From: an uncultured Eubacteriales bacterium
GTDB taxonomy: Bacteria > Bacillota > Clostridia > Oscillospirales > Oscillospiraceae
Length of the DNA stretch: 49,122 nucleotides
Direction of reading: 5' to 3'
NCBI GenBank assembly: GCA_900547745.1
Contig: URHT01000010.1
Span: 1 to 49,122 of the forward strand
Shown in pieces: positions 1-8,947 of the stretch (its first letter is position 1; every line of letters begins with the position of its first letter). The translations under genes were made by a program, and so were the position numbers. Under the pieces are notes generated by a model that searched no databases, was not told where the DNA came from, and saw only the letters and a list, made by a program, of their open reading frames with translations.

Positions 1-30
1 AAATACCCCCGGCTAGGCCGGGGGATATTT
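1..30. terminator. Rho-independent terminator at window edge
   Basis: A near-perfect inverted repeat (CCCCCGGC / GCCGGGGG flanked by AT-rich arms) ends in a T-rich tract. It probably ends a transcript entering from the left. The similar hairpin after the ECF gene at 17802-17838 shows this terminator style is used elsewhere in the window. Confidence 0.75.
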
Positions 31-60
31 ATTCGTTTTTTCACGCCGCAGAAATTTCTC

Positions 61-89
61 TTGTACTCCGGTGAAAAGTAGTATATAAT
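61..89 (+). promoter_or_regulatory. Sigma-A promoter of the yloU-fakA operon
   Basis: TTGTAC at 61-66 is followed after 17 bases by TATAAT at 84-89. It lies in the short AT-rich gap after the left-edge terminator and about 60 bases before the first start codon, so the two genes downstream appear to form their own transcription unit. Confidence 0.65.
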
Positions 90-151
90 ATACCGTATTA
101 AATTGTGCCTGCATGTAATCTGTTACTATTTCCGCAGAAAGGAAGTCAGCT

Positions 152-502
152 ATGATAAAAGTCCCCACTGAGCACGGTGAGATCACCATCAGCGACGCGG
201 TGTTCACCACCATCACCGGCGCGGCGGCCACCAACTGCTTCGGCGTCAAGGGCATGGCCCAGCGCAGCATGACGGACGGCCTTGTCCATCTCCTGCGCCC
301 GGAGGCCATGAGCAAGGGCGTCAAGGTCACTTATAACGATGACGGTACCGTTTCCATTGAGCTGCACATCATCGTGGAAAACGGCGTCAATATCGCCACT
401 GTCTGCCGCTCCATTATGGGCGAGGTCAAATATGTGGTCAATCTCAACACCGGCGTCACCGTCAAGGCGGTGAACGTCTGCGTGGATTCCGTCACGGTGT
501 GA
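152..502 (+). CDS. yloU: Asp23/Gls24 family envelope stress protein
   Basis: A 116-residue protein of the Asp23/Gls24 (DUF322) family. Seen: the family's opening (GEITISDAVFTTITGAAA) and its beta-rich core (VSIELHIIVENGVNI, then GVTVKAVNVCVDSV at the end). The ATG at 152 follows an AAAGGAAG ribosome binding site. Its stop codon is 26 bases before the fakA start, and the pair yloU-yloV is conserved in Firmicutes, which supports the family call. Family members are cytoplasmic or membrane-associated and tied to cell-envelope homeostasis. The exact role here is unknown. Confidence 0.9.
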   Translation: MIKVPTEHGEITISDAVFTTITGAAATNCFGVKGMAQRSMTDGLVHLLRPEAMSKGVKVTYNDDGTVSIELHIIVENGVNIATVCRSIMGEVKYVVNLNTGVTVKAVNVCVDSVTV

Positions 503-528
503 CATCGCCAAGAAGGAGAAAATACGAC

Positions 529-2196
529 ATGACAGATAGGATCAGCGGCGGTGCCTTCAAGCAGATGGTCGCCTTCGGCGCCGCTTGCATTGCCCAGCAG
601 AAACAGACCATCAACGATCTTAACGTATTTCCGGTGCCCGACGGCGACACCGGTACCAATATGTGCCTGACCATCCAGACCGCGGTGAACGAGCTGCGCA
701 AGTGCCAGCCCGCCACGGTGGACGAAGCCGCCAAGGTCACGGCCTCCGGCCTGCTGCGGGGCGCCCGCGGCAACTCCGGCGTCATTTTATCCCTGCTGTT
801 CCGGGGCATGAGCAAGGTGCTCAAGGGCACGGCGGAGGCGGACGGCGCCCAGCTGGCCGCCGCCATGCAGGAGGGCGTGGCCACCGCCTACGGCGCGGTG
901 ATGAAGCCCGCCGAGGGCACGGTGCTCACCGTCTCCCGTCTGGCCGCCCAGCGCGCGCTGGAGGCGGCGGGGGAGCAGAACTCCGCCGAGTATGTGCTGG
1001 ACGAAGCCATCAAGACCGGCTACGCCACACTGGCGGAGACTATTGAAATGAACCCCGTGCTGAAAAAGGCCGGCGTGGTGGATGCCGGCGGCAAGGGCTA
1101 CCTCATCATTCTGGAGGGCATGCTCCGGGCCCTGCGGGGCGAGGAGATCCCGGAGGTGGAGGAGCAGGTGGAGGAGAAGGCGGACTTCGCCGCCATCGGC
1201 GATGAGGACATCACCTTCGCCTTCGACACCGTGTTCATCGTCCGCAAGACCACTGACCGTCCGCTGGACGGTCTGCGGGGCTATCTGAGCAGCATCGGCG
1301 ACAGTCTGGTCATCGGCGAGGATGATGAGTCCTTCAAGGTGCACGTCCACACCGACACCCCCGGCGACGCCCTGAACGAGGCCCAGAAGTACGGCACGCT
1401 GGAGCTGGCCAAGATCGAGAATATGCGCACCCAGGCGGCGGATCTGGCGGCGGGCCGCAAGGCCCAGTCCACCGACGACTTGGACGCCATTGAGGAAGAG
1501 CTGGAGAACGGCGTCTGCTCCGTAGCGGCGCCGGAGAAGCGCTATGGCTTTCTGGCGGTCTGCGCCGGGGACGGCCTTGCCGCCGTGTTCCGGGATCTGG
1601 GCGTGGACCGCATCGTGTCCGGCGGTCAGACCATGAACCCCTCCACCGAGGCCATCCTCCGGGAGATCGACCAGACCCCCAGCGAGGTGGTGTTCGTCCT
1701 GCCCAACAACAAGAACATCGTTATGGCAGCCCAGCAGTGCGTGGGCCTGTCGGAGAAGGAGGTCATCGTCGTCCCTACGGCCACGGTGCCCCAGGGCATC
1801 TCCGCCATGATGTCCGTGGATCCGGAGGAGCCGGACGCCCAGAACGTCCTGCGGGCCATGACCGATGCCGCGTCTAACGTCACCACGGCCCAGATCACCT
1901 ACGCCGCCCGCAATTCCGATTTCGACGGCTTCGCCATCAACGAGGGCGACTATCTGGCCCTGTGCGACGGCAAGCTGCTGGGCACCGACCGCAGCCTCGA
2001 CGTGCTGCTGGAGCGTCTGGCCCATCTGGCGGCAGACAAGAGCGCCGAGTTCATCACCGTCTACGCCGGAGAGGGTGTGTCCGATGAGGACGCCGCCCGC
2101 GCCGCCGCCCTGTTCGAGGCGGTGTGCCCCGACGCGGAGGTCAGCGCCCTATCCGGCGGCCAACCGGTGTATTACTATATCGTGGCCATCGAATAA
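529..2196 (+). CDS. fakA: Fatty acid kinase ATP-binding subunit FakA (DAK/YloV family)
   Basis: A 555-residue DhaL-domain kinase of the YloV/FakA family. In the family FakA phosphorylates fatty acids carried by a FakB (DegV) protein, feeding exogenous fatty acids into phospholipid synthesis. Seen: the nucleotide/magnesium motif DGDTGTN at residues 38-44, GARGNSGVILS at about 78-88, a middle-domain HVHTDTPG starting at H272 (this histidine pair is important in characterised FakA), and a C-terminal DegV-like region (GGQTMNPSTEAIL). The ATG at 529 is preferred because AGAAGGAG lies just upstream; the frame is open from 499 but lacks a site there. No fakB is in the window. It is cotranscribed with yloU and ends at the terminator at 2274. 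Confidence 0.92.
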   Translation: MTDRISGGAFKQMVAFGAACIAQQKQTINDLNVFPVPDGDTGTNMCLTIQTAVNELRKCQPATVDEAAKVTASGLLRGARGNSGVILSLLFRGMSKVLKGTAEADGAQLAAAMQEGVATAYGAVMKPAEGTVLTVSRLAAQRALEAAGEQNSAEYVLDEAIKTGYATLAETIEMNPVLKKAGVVDAGGKGYLIILEGMLRALRGEEIPEVEEQVEEKADFAAIGDEDITFAFDTVFIVRKTTDRPLDGLRGYLSSIGDSLVIGEDDESFKVHVHTDTPGDALNEAQKYGTLELAKIENMRTQAADLAAGRKAQSTDDLDAIEEELENGVCSVAAPEKRYGFLAVCAGDGLAAVFRDLGVDRIVSGGQTMNPSTEAILREIDQTPSEVVFVLPNNKNIVMAAQQCVGLSEKEVIVVPTATVPQGISAMMSVDPEEPDAQNVLRAMTDAASNVTTAQITYAARNSDFDGFAINEGDYLALCDGKLLGTDRSLDVLLERLAHLAADKSAEFITVYAGEGVSDEDAARAAALFEAVCPDAEVSALSGGQPVYYYIVAIE

Positions 2197-2273
2197 CGAC
2201 AACAGGACGTATAATTCGACAACAAATTCACCATTTGTATTTGATTTCTGCGGGAATTTCCCCGCTAAGCGCC

Positions 2274-2315
2274 AAAACAGCCCCCTGATGCATAGACATC
2301 AGAGGGCTGTTTTTC
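2274..2315. terminator. Bidirectional terminator between fakA and the convergent membrane gene
   Basis: ACAGCCC-C-CTGATG pairs with CATCAG-A-GGGCTGT around a six-base loop with one mismatch. It is flanked by AAAA on the left and TTTTT on the right, so it can stop transcription from either side. Confidence 0.85.
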
Positions 2316-2334
2316 TGTATGACCGAACAGCCGG

Positions 2335-4113
2335 TCAGGCCGCGTCCTCCCCGGAGGAGGCGCTATTCTCCGCCTGCTCGTCAATGGTGGCGGCATCGTG
2401 TACCGCCGTGCGGGTGATGCTGTCGGCGGTGAGAATGGTACCCTCGCCCTCGCTGCACCGGACGGTGACGCTGTCACCCACGTTGAAGATGACGGCCTCC
2501 GGCGCGGCCGCAGCGGAGATGACATAGTAGGCGCTGCCGCCGCTGAGCCGCAAGTAGTACAGGGTGTTGCCGTCCACCACGGCGGAGCGGATGTCGGCAA
2601 TGACACCGCTGATCTCCTGCCCGGCGGTGGCCGGCAGTTGGGCCGCGTCGCCGGAGACAAGGCCCTTCTCCGCCAGAATACGGCGGTAGTTGCTCTCACA
2701 CTCGGCCACGGTGTCGCCGGTAGCCACGATCTGGTACTGGCCCACGTTGACCATGGCGTACATTTTCACCAGCTGCGCCGCGTCCTTCAGCGCCATGAAA
2801 TAGGTGGGCTGGTCGGAGATGTTCAGCAGCAGCGGGAACGTGGCGGTGTACTTCATCTGCTGAACCTGCCCCTCGGCACTGTCCATGGCGGAGTACTCCT
2901 TGGCCCCGGCCACCAGATAGAAGCTGGTCTCCTTGGTGCGCTGGTTGGACAGAATGAAGCCGATGTTGGACTGGTCGGACACCACAGAGGTGACGCCGGT
3001 GTACATGTATACATCGTCGCCGATGGCGATGTAGTTGTAGCCCTCGGTGGTGACGGTGACATCCCGCTGCCCGAACAGGGAGTTAATGAACCCATTGACG
3101 TAGGTGCCGTGGTAGTCGTACTGCTGCATGATCAGCTCGGCGGTAAAGACGTGATCCACCCAGTTGGGCACGCTGCCCGTCTCGTAGTAGGTGCTCTCGC
3201 CGGTGACGGCGTTGACCAGCACCGCGCCGATGATGTCCCGCCCGCCGAACAGGCCGATGGTGTGGCTCACACGGGGGCAGACCCACCACGGATCGCCGTT
3301 CTCATCAATTTCAAAGGCGGGATCGTCGAACATGAAGGTGGGATAGCGGAACCGCAGATGGCGGTTGAGATTGCGGCTGAAGTGCTCGGCGGTGGTGTAG
3401 CGGATGCCCTCGTCCAGCCGTACTACCTCCACGTTCTGCGTGACCATGTCGATGATGAGGTAGGCAGGCAGACCCTGCGCCCGGTTGTTCAGCCACTTGA
3501 TGAGGTCGCCGTACCGCAGGGGCGTCACCCGGACGGGGCGGCCCTGATAGTTGATCTGGGTGTAGTCGTCCGCCACCTCAAACTGGGACACCATGTCCGC
3601 CAGCTCGCCCAGCTTGCGGTCGCCCAGCTTCATGGCGGATTGCGCGTCCAGCATGGGGATCTGGTCATAGCTGATCTCCTCCACCTCGGCGGTGAAGTCG
3701 CCGTCCTCCACGGTCAGCAGATCGCGGTAGTCCTTGGCGCGGAACAGCTGCCAGCCCAGCACCGCGCCTACCAGCGCGGTGGCCGCCAGTCCCACCGCCA
3801 GGAGCAGGGGCACGGTACACTGCTTTTTCAGAAAGCCGAAATAGCCCTTGGCGCCGCTGCCCTGAAAGCCGGAGGTCAGCACGGCGCACATGCCGTACAC
3901 CGCGCAGACCAGCAGCGCGAAGGCGTAGAACTCCTCACTTTTGAGGTTGATGGGCGGCAGCACCACATAGTAGTAGACGGCGGCGAAAACCAGCGTCACC
4001 GCCAGATTCAGCAGTGTGCGGCCCAGCGGCGTGCCCACGGGCTTGCGCTCCTTCTTGGGGCGGTGCTGACGGCTGAAGCCCTGAAAATTGGGATCGTTCC
4101 AGTTTGTATTCAT
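2335..4113 (-). CDS. Uncharacterised membrane-anchored protein, 592 residues
   Basis: I do not recognise this family. Three hydrophobic segments lie in the first 150 or so residues: LAVTLVFAAVYYYVV, FYAFALLVCAVYGMCAVL and VPLLLAVGLAATALVGAVLG. They follow a basic, proline-rich start (RQHRPKKERKPVG). The remaining 430 or so residues are soluble and beta-rich, including GAVLVNAVTGESTYY, which loosely recalls PepSY-like modules, though I would not assign that. The ATG at 4113 is chosen for the AAAGGA upstream; the frame runs on to 4461 only through a repeat. It stands alone with its own promoter and shares a terminator with fakA. Topology suggests a large extracytoplasmic domain held by an N-terminal membrane bundle. 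Confidence 0.8.
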   Translation of the reverse strand: MNTNWNDPNFQGFSRQHRPKKERKPVGTPLGRTLLNLAVTLVFAAVYYYVVLPPINLKSEEFYAFALLVCAVYGMCAVLTSGFQGSGAKGYFGFLKKQCTVPLLLAVGLAATALVGAVLGWQLFRAKDYRDLLTVEDGDFTAEVEEISYDQIPMLDAQSAMKLGDRKLGELADMVSQFEVADDYTQINYQGRPVRVTPLRYGDLIKWLNNRAQGLPAYLIIDMVTQNVEVVRLDEGIRYTTAEHFSRNLNRHLRFRYPTFMFDDPAFEIDENGDPWWVCPRVSHTIGLFGGRDIIGAVLVNAVTGESTYYETGSVPNWVDHVFTAELIMQQYDYHGTYVNGFINSLFGQRDVTVTTEGYNYIAIGDDVYMYTGVTSVVSDQSNIGFILSNQRTKETSFYLVAGAKEYSAMDSAEGQVQQMKYTATFPLLLNISDQPTYFMALKDAAQLVKMYAMVNVGQYQIVATGDTVAECESNYRRILAEKGLVSGDAAQLPATAGQEISGVIADIRSAVVDGNTLYYLRLSGGSAYYVISAAAAPEAVIFNVGDSVTVRCSEGEGTILTADSITRTAVHDAATIDEQAENSASSGEDAA

Positions 4114-4151
4114 AGGCAGTTCCTTTCTCTGTTGTTTTGCGGTTTGAGGAT

Positions 4152-4180
4152 AGTATACCCTACAAAAAAGGATTTGTACA
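4152..4180 (-). promoter_or_regulatory. Candidate promoter of the 592-residue membrane protein gene
   Basis: On the minus strand TGTACA (4175-4180) is followed after 17 bases by TATACT (4152-4157), about 40 bases before the start codon. The -35 is one base away from consensus at two positions, so the -10 carries most of the weight. Confidence 0.5.
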
Positions 4181-4231
4181 GAGTGCATTCCCCGCGCCCC
4201 GCTCGATCGTTTTATGCCTCCGGCGGCAAGG

Positions 4232-4335
4232 GATATTTCGCTCTCCAGAGCGACCCACTTTTGCCAACAGCGGCAAAAGTGGGCAAAAACGCCGTTCAAA
4301 CCTGCGGTTTGAAAATCCGCCCACGCCCTGCACAT
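4232..4335 (+). repeat. Left arm of a 104-bp inverted repeat
   Basis: This block is repeated in inverse orientation at 5129-5232 with 102 of 104 bases identical and the first 91 perfect. It holds two nested palindromes: CGCTCT-CC-AGAGCG, and a 12-bp stem CCCACTTTTGCC / GGCAAAAGTGGG. A shorter palindrome around CCTGCGG follows. Outside it, TGCCTCCGGCGGCAA near 4213-4230 also recurs inverted near 5312-5330, after about 77 extra bases on the right side. It is noncoding and fills the stretch between the membrane gene's promoter and the cassette. Confidence 0.95.
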
Positions 4336-4382
4336 TGCGCCTCGCTGTTCTGCGTCCCTCGCGCACACGGCAAAGTGTAAAC

Positions 4383-4443
4383 CACCCGAAATGTGGAATT
4401 GACCTGCTTCTATCCCCGCTGCCGCTGAAGATGCAAAATGTAG
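4383..4443 (+). repeat. 61-bp module shared with the ftsW-murG spacer
   Basis: These 61 bases match 23800-23860 with five mismatches, starting CACCCGAAATGTGG and ending GCAAAATGTAG. A diverged inverted version lies at about 5034-5080 in the right arm. It is one module of a dispersed intergenic repeat family. Confidence 0.9.
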
Positions 4444-4468
4444 AACTGCGCACCGGCGCATTTCAGAG
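4442..4468 (+). repeat. Left copy of a 27-bp perfect direct repeat
   Basis: The 27 bases from AGAACTGCGC to TTTCAGAG recur identically and in the same orientation at 5007-5033. The pair brackets the 538-bp low-GC cassette. It contains a small palindrome, TGCGC-ACCG-GCGCA. Confidence 0.93.
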
Positions 4469-4510
4469 AAAAAATGGGCAGGAGCCTGTCGATGCTCCTA
4501 CCCATTTTTT
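4469..4510 (-). terminator. Terminator of the ribbon-helix-helix gene
   Basis: AAAAAATGGG-C-AGGAGC pairs with GCTCCT-A-CCCATTTTTT, giving a long stem with a T tract at either end. The stop codon of the minus-strand gene lies inside the stem. It starts directly after the left 27-bp direct repeat and so forms the cassette's left edge. Confidence 0.85.
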
Positions 4511-4674
4511 CGTTCAATTTCAATGCCGCCGTGGTTCTTCTCGTATTCTGCAACACAGTCGCGTATCAGAATGTTGATTTGGCTGTTGGCAGAACGCCCC
4601 TCATAATCAGCCACGACGTGCAGCTTATCTAACAGTACCGAATCAATACGGATCGAAAGACTTTTTACCGCCAC
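4498..4674 (-). CDS. Arc-type ribbon-helix-helix DNA-binding protein, 58 residues
   Basis: This small gene was read by hand on the minus strand. The product opens AVKSLSIRIDSVLLDKLHVV, continues with ADYEGRSANSQINILIRDCV, and ends AEYEKNHGGIEIERKNG. That is the Arc/MetJ ribbon-helix-helix pattern: a short beta strand with alternating residues (SLSIRI), a helix, the GRSANSQ turn and a second helix. The start is GTG at 4674 after GGAG seven bases upstream. Such proteins bind DNA as dimers and often repress their own promoter, alone or as antitoxins. It faces away from the 56-residue gene, and base composition is clearly lower in GC than the surroundings, which suggests transfer. Confidence 0.75.
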   Translation of the reverse strand: MAVKSLSIRIDSVLLDKLHVVADYEGRSANSQINILIRDCVAEYEKNHGGIEIERKNG

Positions 4675-4785
4675 AAAATCACTCCATTATAGACAAATTT
4701 TATGTTTATTTTAGATGCATTATATGTTATGATGTGCGAAGTGGATGCAAAATATGTCTAAAACGTATTGAAACAGGAGGCTAAT
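4675..4785. promoter_or_regulatory. AT-rich divergent promoter region of the cassette
   Basis: About 110 AT-rich bases separate the two cassette genes. On the minus strand, TATAAT-like boxes occur just before the GTG start and again near 4718-4725. On the plus strand, a strong AGGAGG site (4775-4780) precedes the 56-residue gene. The RHH protein is a natural candidate to bind here; no operator repeat can be assigned with confidence. Confidence 0.5.
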
Positions 4786-4956
4786 ATGGCGGATTACAAG
4801 ACAATGTATCGCGTACTCTTTGCGGCGACAGAGGATGTGTTGGCTTTGCTGGAGAAGTATATGGCATCTGCGGAGGAGCTTGCAGTCCCGATGCGGATAC
4901 AGGCAATACTGGAGAACGCGCAGCAAAAATGCGAAGATATTTACACGGAGACATAA
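4786..4956 (+). CDS. Small acidic helical protein, 56 residues, unknown function
   Basis: The product opens MADYKTMYRVLFAATEDV and ends ENAQQKCEDIYTET. It has no membrane segment and looks wholly helical and acidic. It resembles short solitary proteins common in mobile elements of gut Firmicutes, but I cannot give a function. The ATG at 4786 follows AGGAGG; an upstream in-frame ATG at 4768 lacks a site. It is divergent from the RHH gene and ends directly at its own terminator. The pair could be a toxin-antitoxin or regulator-target system, but nothing in the sequence identifies a toxin. Confidence 0.75.
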   Translation: MADYKTMYRVLFAATEDVLALLEKYMASAEELAVPMRIQAILENAQQKCEDIYTET

Positions 4957-4981
4957 AAAAGACGCCATACGGCGTCTTTTT
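4956..4981 (+). terminator. Terminator of the 56-residue gene
   Basis: AAAAGACGCC-ATAC-GGCGTCTTTTT is a perfect stem and T tract touching the stop codon. It also works in reverse. Confidence 0.9.
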
Positions 4982-5006
4982 ACATGCCAAACAGCGCCAG
5001 TTTAAC

Positions 5007-5033
5007 AGAACTGCGCACCGGCGCATTTCAGAG
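5007..5033 (+). repeat. Right copy of the 27-bp perfect direct repeat
   Basis: Identical to 4442-4468. The last 14 bases also begin a module (5020-5078) that recurs at 23971-24028, where GGCGCATTTCAGA is followed by AAAAGCGGCAGCGC and later by ACATTTCGG. Confidence 0.93.
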
Positions 5034-5128
5034 TAAAAGCGGCAGCGCGCAGAGAAATTCGTCAGTTTAACATTTCGGGTGGTTTTCGTCCTGCCGCGTC
5101 CGTGTGGGACGCACCGCCGCGCAGCGTG

Positions 5129-5232
5129 ATGTGCGGGGCGCGGGCGGATTTTCAAACCGCAGGTTTGAACGGCGTTTTTGCCCACTTTTGCCGCTGTTGG
5201 CAAAAGTGGGTCGCTCTGGAGAGCGAAATATC
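5129..5232 (-). repeat. Right arm of the 104-bp inverted repeat
   Basis: The inverse of 4232-4335 with two differences in 104 bases. In the right flank, 5271-5300 (GCTGTTGAAAGAAATGGGG and following) matches 24112-24141 with three mismatches, so the right side carries one more module of the same family. Apart from the ctsR control region, nothing else is seen between 4982 and 5481. Confidence 0.95.
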
Positions 5233-5368
5233 TCTGTCCCCCCGCGCCAGTGCGCGGAATGCCCCTTACCGCTGTTGAAAGAAATGGGGCCACCGGCGAC
5301 AAAAAGAAATAACTTTGCCGCCGGAGGCAAAAATGCGCCCCCCTCGTTCACAAATTATTTACAAACTT

Positions 5369-5446
5369 GGTCAAAGAAAGTCAAAAATTCCTATTGACAA
5401 ACGCAAGAAACGTGCTATACTACAGTCAAGGTCAAAGAAAGGCAAA
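5369..5446 (+). promoter_or_regulatory. ctsR promoter flanked by two CtsR boxes
   Basis: TTGACA (5394-5399) and TATACT (5416-5421) are 16 bases apart. The heptad pair GGTCAAA-GAA-AGTCAAA, which fits the known CtsR operator, lies at 5369-5385, just upstream of the -35. A second pair, GGTCAAA-GAA-AGGCAAA, with one deviation lies at 5430-5446 over the expected transcription start. Both face the same way. This indicates heat- and protein-stress control by CtsR of its own operon. Confidence 0.92.
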
Positions 5447-5481
5447 GTCAAAAATGACCTGTGGAAAGGTGGCAGGCAAGC

Positions 5482-5931
5482 ATGGGTATTTCCGATATCA
5501 TCGCCGGGTTTATCCAGCAGGAGCTGGAGGAGGCCGGCGGCGCGCTGGAGCTTCAGCGCAGCGATCTGGCACAGCGATTCAACTGCGTGCCCAGTCAGAT
5601 CAACTATGTCATGTCCACCCGCTTTTCCCCTGAGCACGGCTACATTGTGGAGTCGCGGCGGGGCGGCGGCGGATACATCCGCATCACGCGGGTGCAGGTG
5701 GATCGCCAGACGCTTCTGATGCACGTCATCAACTCCGTCGGCGACACGCTGGACTACGCCAGCGCCCGGGCCATCACCCAGAATCTGGTGGATTCCGAGG
5801 CCGTCAGCCGGGAGCTGGGGCAGGCGCTGCTGGCCGCCGTAGGCGAGCGGGCGCTGCGCACTGTTCCCAAGGAGCGGCGCAGCGCGCTGCGGGCCGATAT
5901 TTTCAAACAGATCCTGATCCATTCGGTCTGA
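5482..5931 (+). CDS. ctsR: Transcriptional repressor of stress genes CtsR
   Basis: A 149-residue CtsR. The N-terminal winged helix-turn-helix begins MGISDIIAGFIQQEL, followed by the recognition region FNCVPSQINYVMSTRFSPE. The beta-wing GGGGYIRI, whose glycines act as the thermosensor in Bacillus CtsR, is present, and a C-terminal dimerisation region follows. In the family CtsR represses clp genes and is released on heat or protein stress. The ATG at 5482 follows AAAGGTGG; a GTG at 5461 is in frame but lacks a site. It is first in ctsR-mcsA-clpC and carries its own operators. Confidence 0.96.
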   Translation: MGISDIIAGFIQQELEEAGGALELQRSDLAQRFNCVPSQINYVMSTRFSPEHGYIVESRRGGGGYIRITRVQVDRQTLLMHVINSVGDTLDYASARAITQNLVDSEAVSRELGQALLAAVGERALRTVPKERRSALRADIFKQILIHSV

Positions 5932-5955
5932 TTTTTCAGCAAGGAGGTTACGATT

Positions 5956-6399
5956 ATGAGATGTGATCGTTGTGGAAGGAACGAGGCAACGTTCTACTAT
6001 AAGAGCAATATCAACGGCAAGGTGACACAGATCCACCTGTGTCCTCAGTGCGCGGAGGAGCTGGGCTACACCGATTCCTTCCGTTCCGCCGGCATGACCG
6101 GCGGCCTGTTCGGGGATTTCTTCTCCCGCCCCTTCGGGATGCTGGAGCCGTTCTTGAACGGCTTTGGCGCCCGGATGCTCACCGAGTTCCCCGAGCCGGT
6201 GGACGTGCTGGGACAGGCGCGTGAGAGCACGCCTGCCGCGGAGGAGCACGGCGACCTGCTGCCCAAGGACGAGCAGGACGCCCTGACAAAGCAGCGCAGA
6301 CGCAACGCGCTGCAGACACAGCTGAATCTGGCAGTGGAGGCGGAACGCTTCGAGGAAGCGGCCAAGCTGCGGGATGAGCTGAAGGCGCTGGAAAAGTAA
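5956..6399 (+). CDS. mcsA: McsA-like zinc-finger protein with C-terminal UVR domain (short form)
   Basis: A 147-residue protein with one zinc module, C3-x2-C6 and C29-x2-C32, a glycine-, phenylalanine- and proline-rich middle, and a UVR motif at about 118-147 (LAVEAERFEEAAKLRDELK). Bacillus subtilis McsA is about 185 residues and has a second CxxC pair set, which I do not find here. In that species McsA activates the arginine kinase McsB and modulates CtsR and ClpC. Here no mcsB lies between mcsA and clpC. AAGGAGG lies at 5941-5947. The protein probably retains adaptor or regulator functions toward CtsR or ClpC through the UVR domain; this is inference. Confidence 0.9.
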   Translation: MRCDRCGRNEATFYYKSNINGKVTQIHLCPQCAEELGYTDSFRSAGMTGGLFGDFFSRPFGMLEPFLNGFGARMLTEFPEPVDVLGQARESTPAAEEHGDLLPKDEQDALTKQRRRNALQTQLNLAVEAERFEEAAKLRDELKALEK

Positions 6400-6439
6400 A
6401 TCCGGCGCGACACCACAGTAAGAGAGGAAGTGCTATTTT

Positions 6440-8893
<2,454 letters not shown>

Positions 8894-8895
8894 GC

Positions 8896-8934
8896 AAAAA
8901 GGACGTCCGGTCAACAGACCGGACGTCCTTTTTT
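8896..8934. terminator. Terminator between clpC and the convergent megL
   Basis: AAAAAGGACGTCCGGTC-AACA-GACCGGACGTCCTTTTTT is a perfect 17-bp stem with A and T tracts, serving both converging genes. Confidence 0.95.
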
Positions 8935-8947
8935 GTGCCTTTTTCCG

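Noticed and set aside
4114..4461. N-terminal extension of the 592-residue protein through the repeat
   Set aside because: The extension reads through the repeat arm and the promoter; the ATG at 4113 has a proper ribosome binding site.
4442..5033. The 27-bp direct repeats as att sites of an integrative element
   Set aside because: No integrase or excision gene lies between or beside them. They are reported as repeats only; their origin is open.
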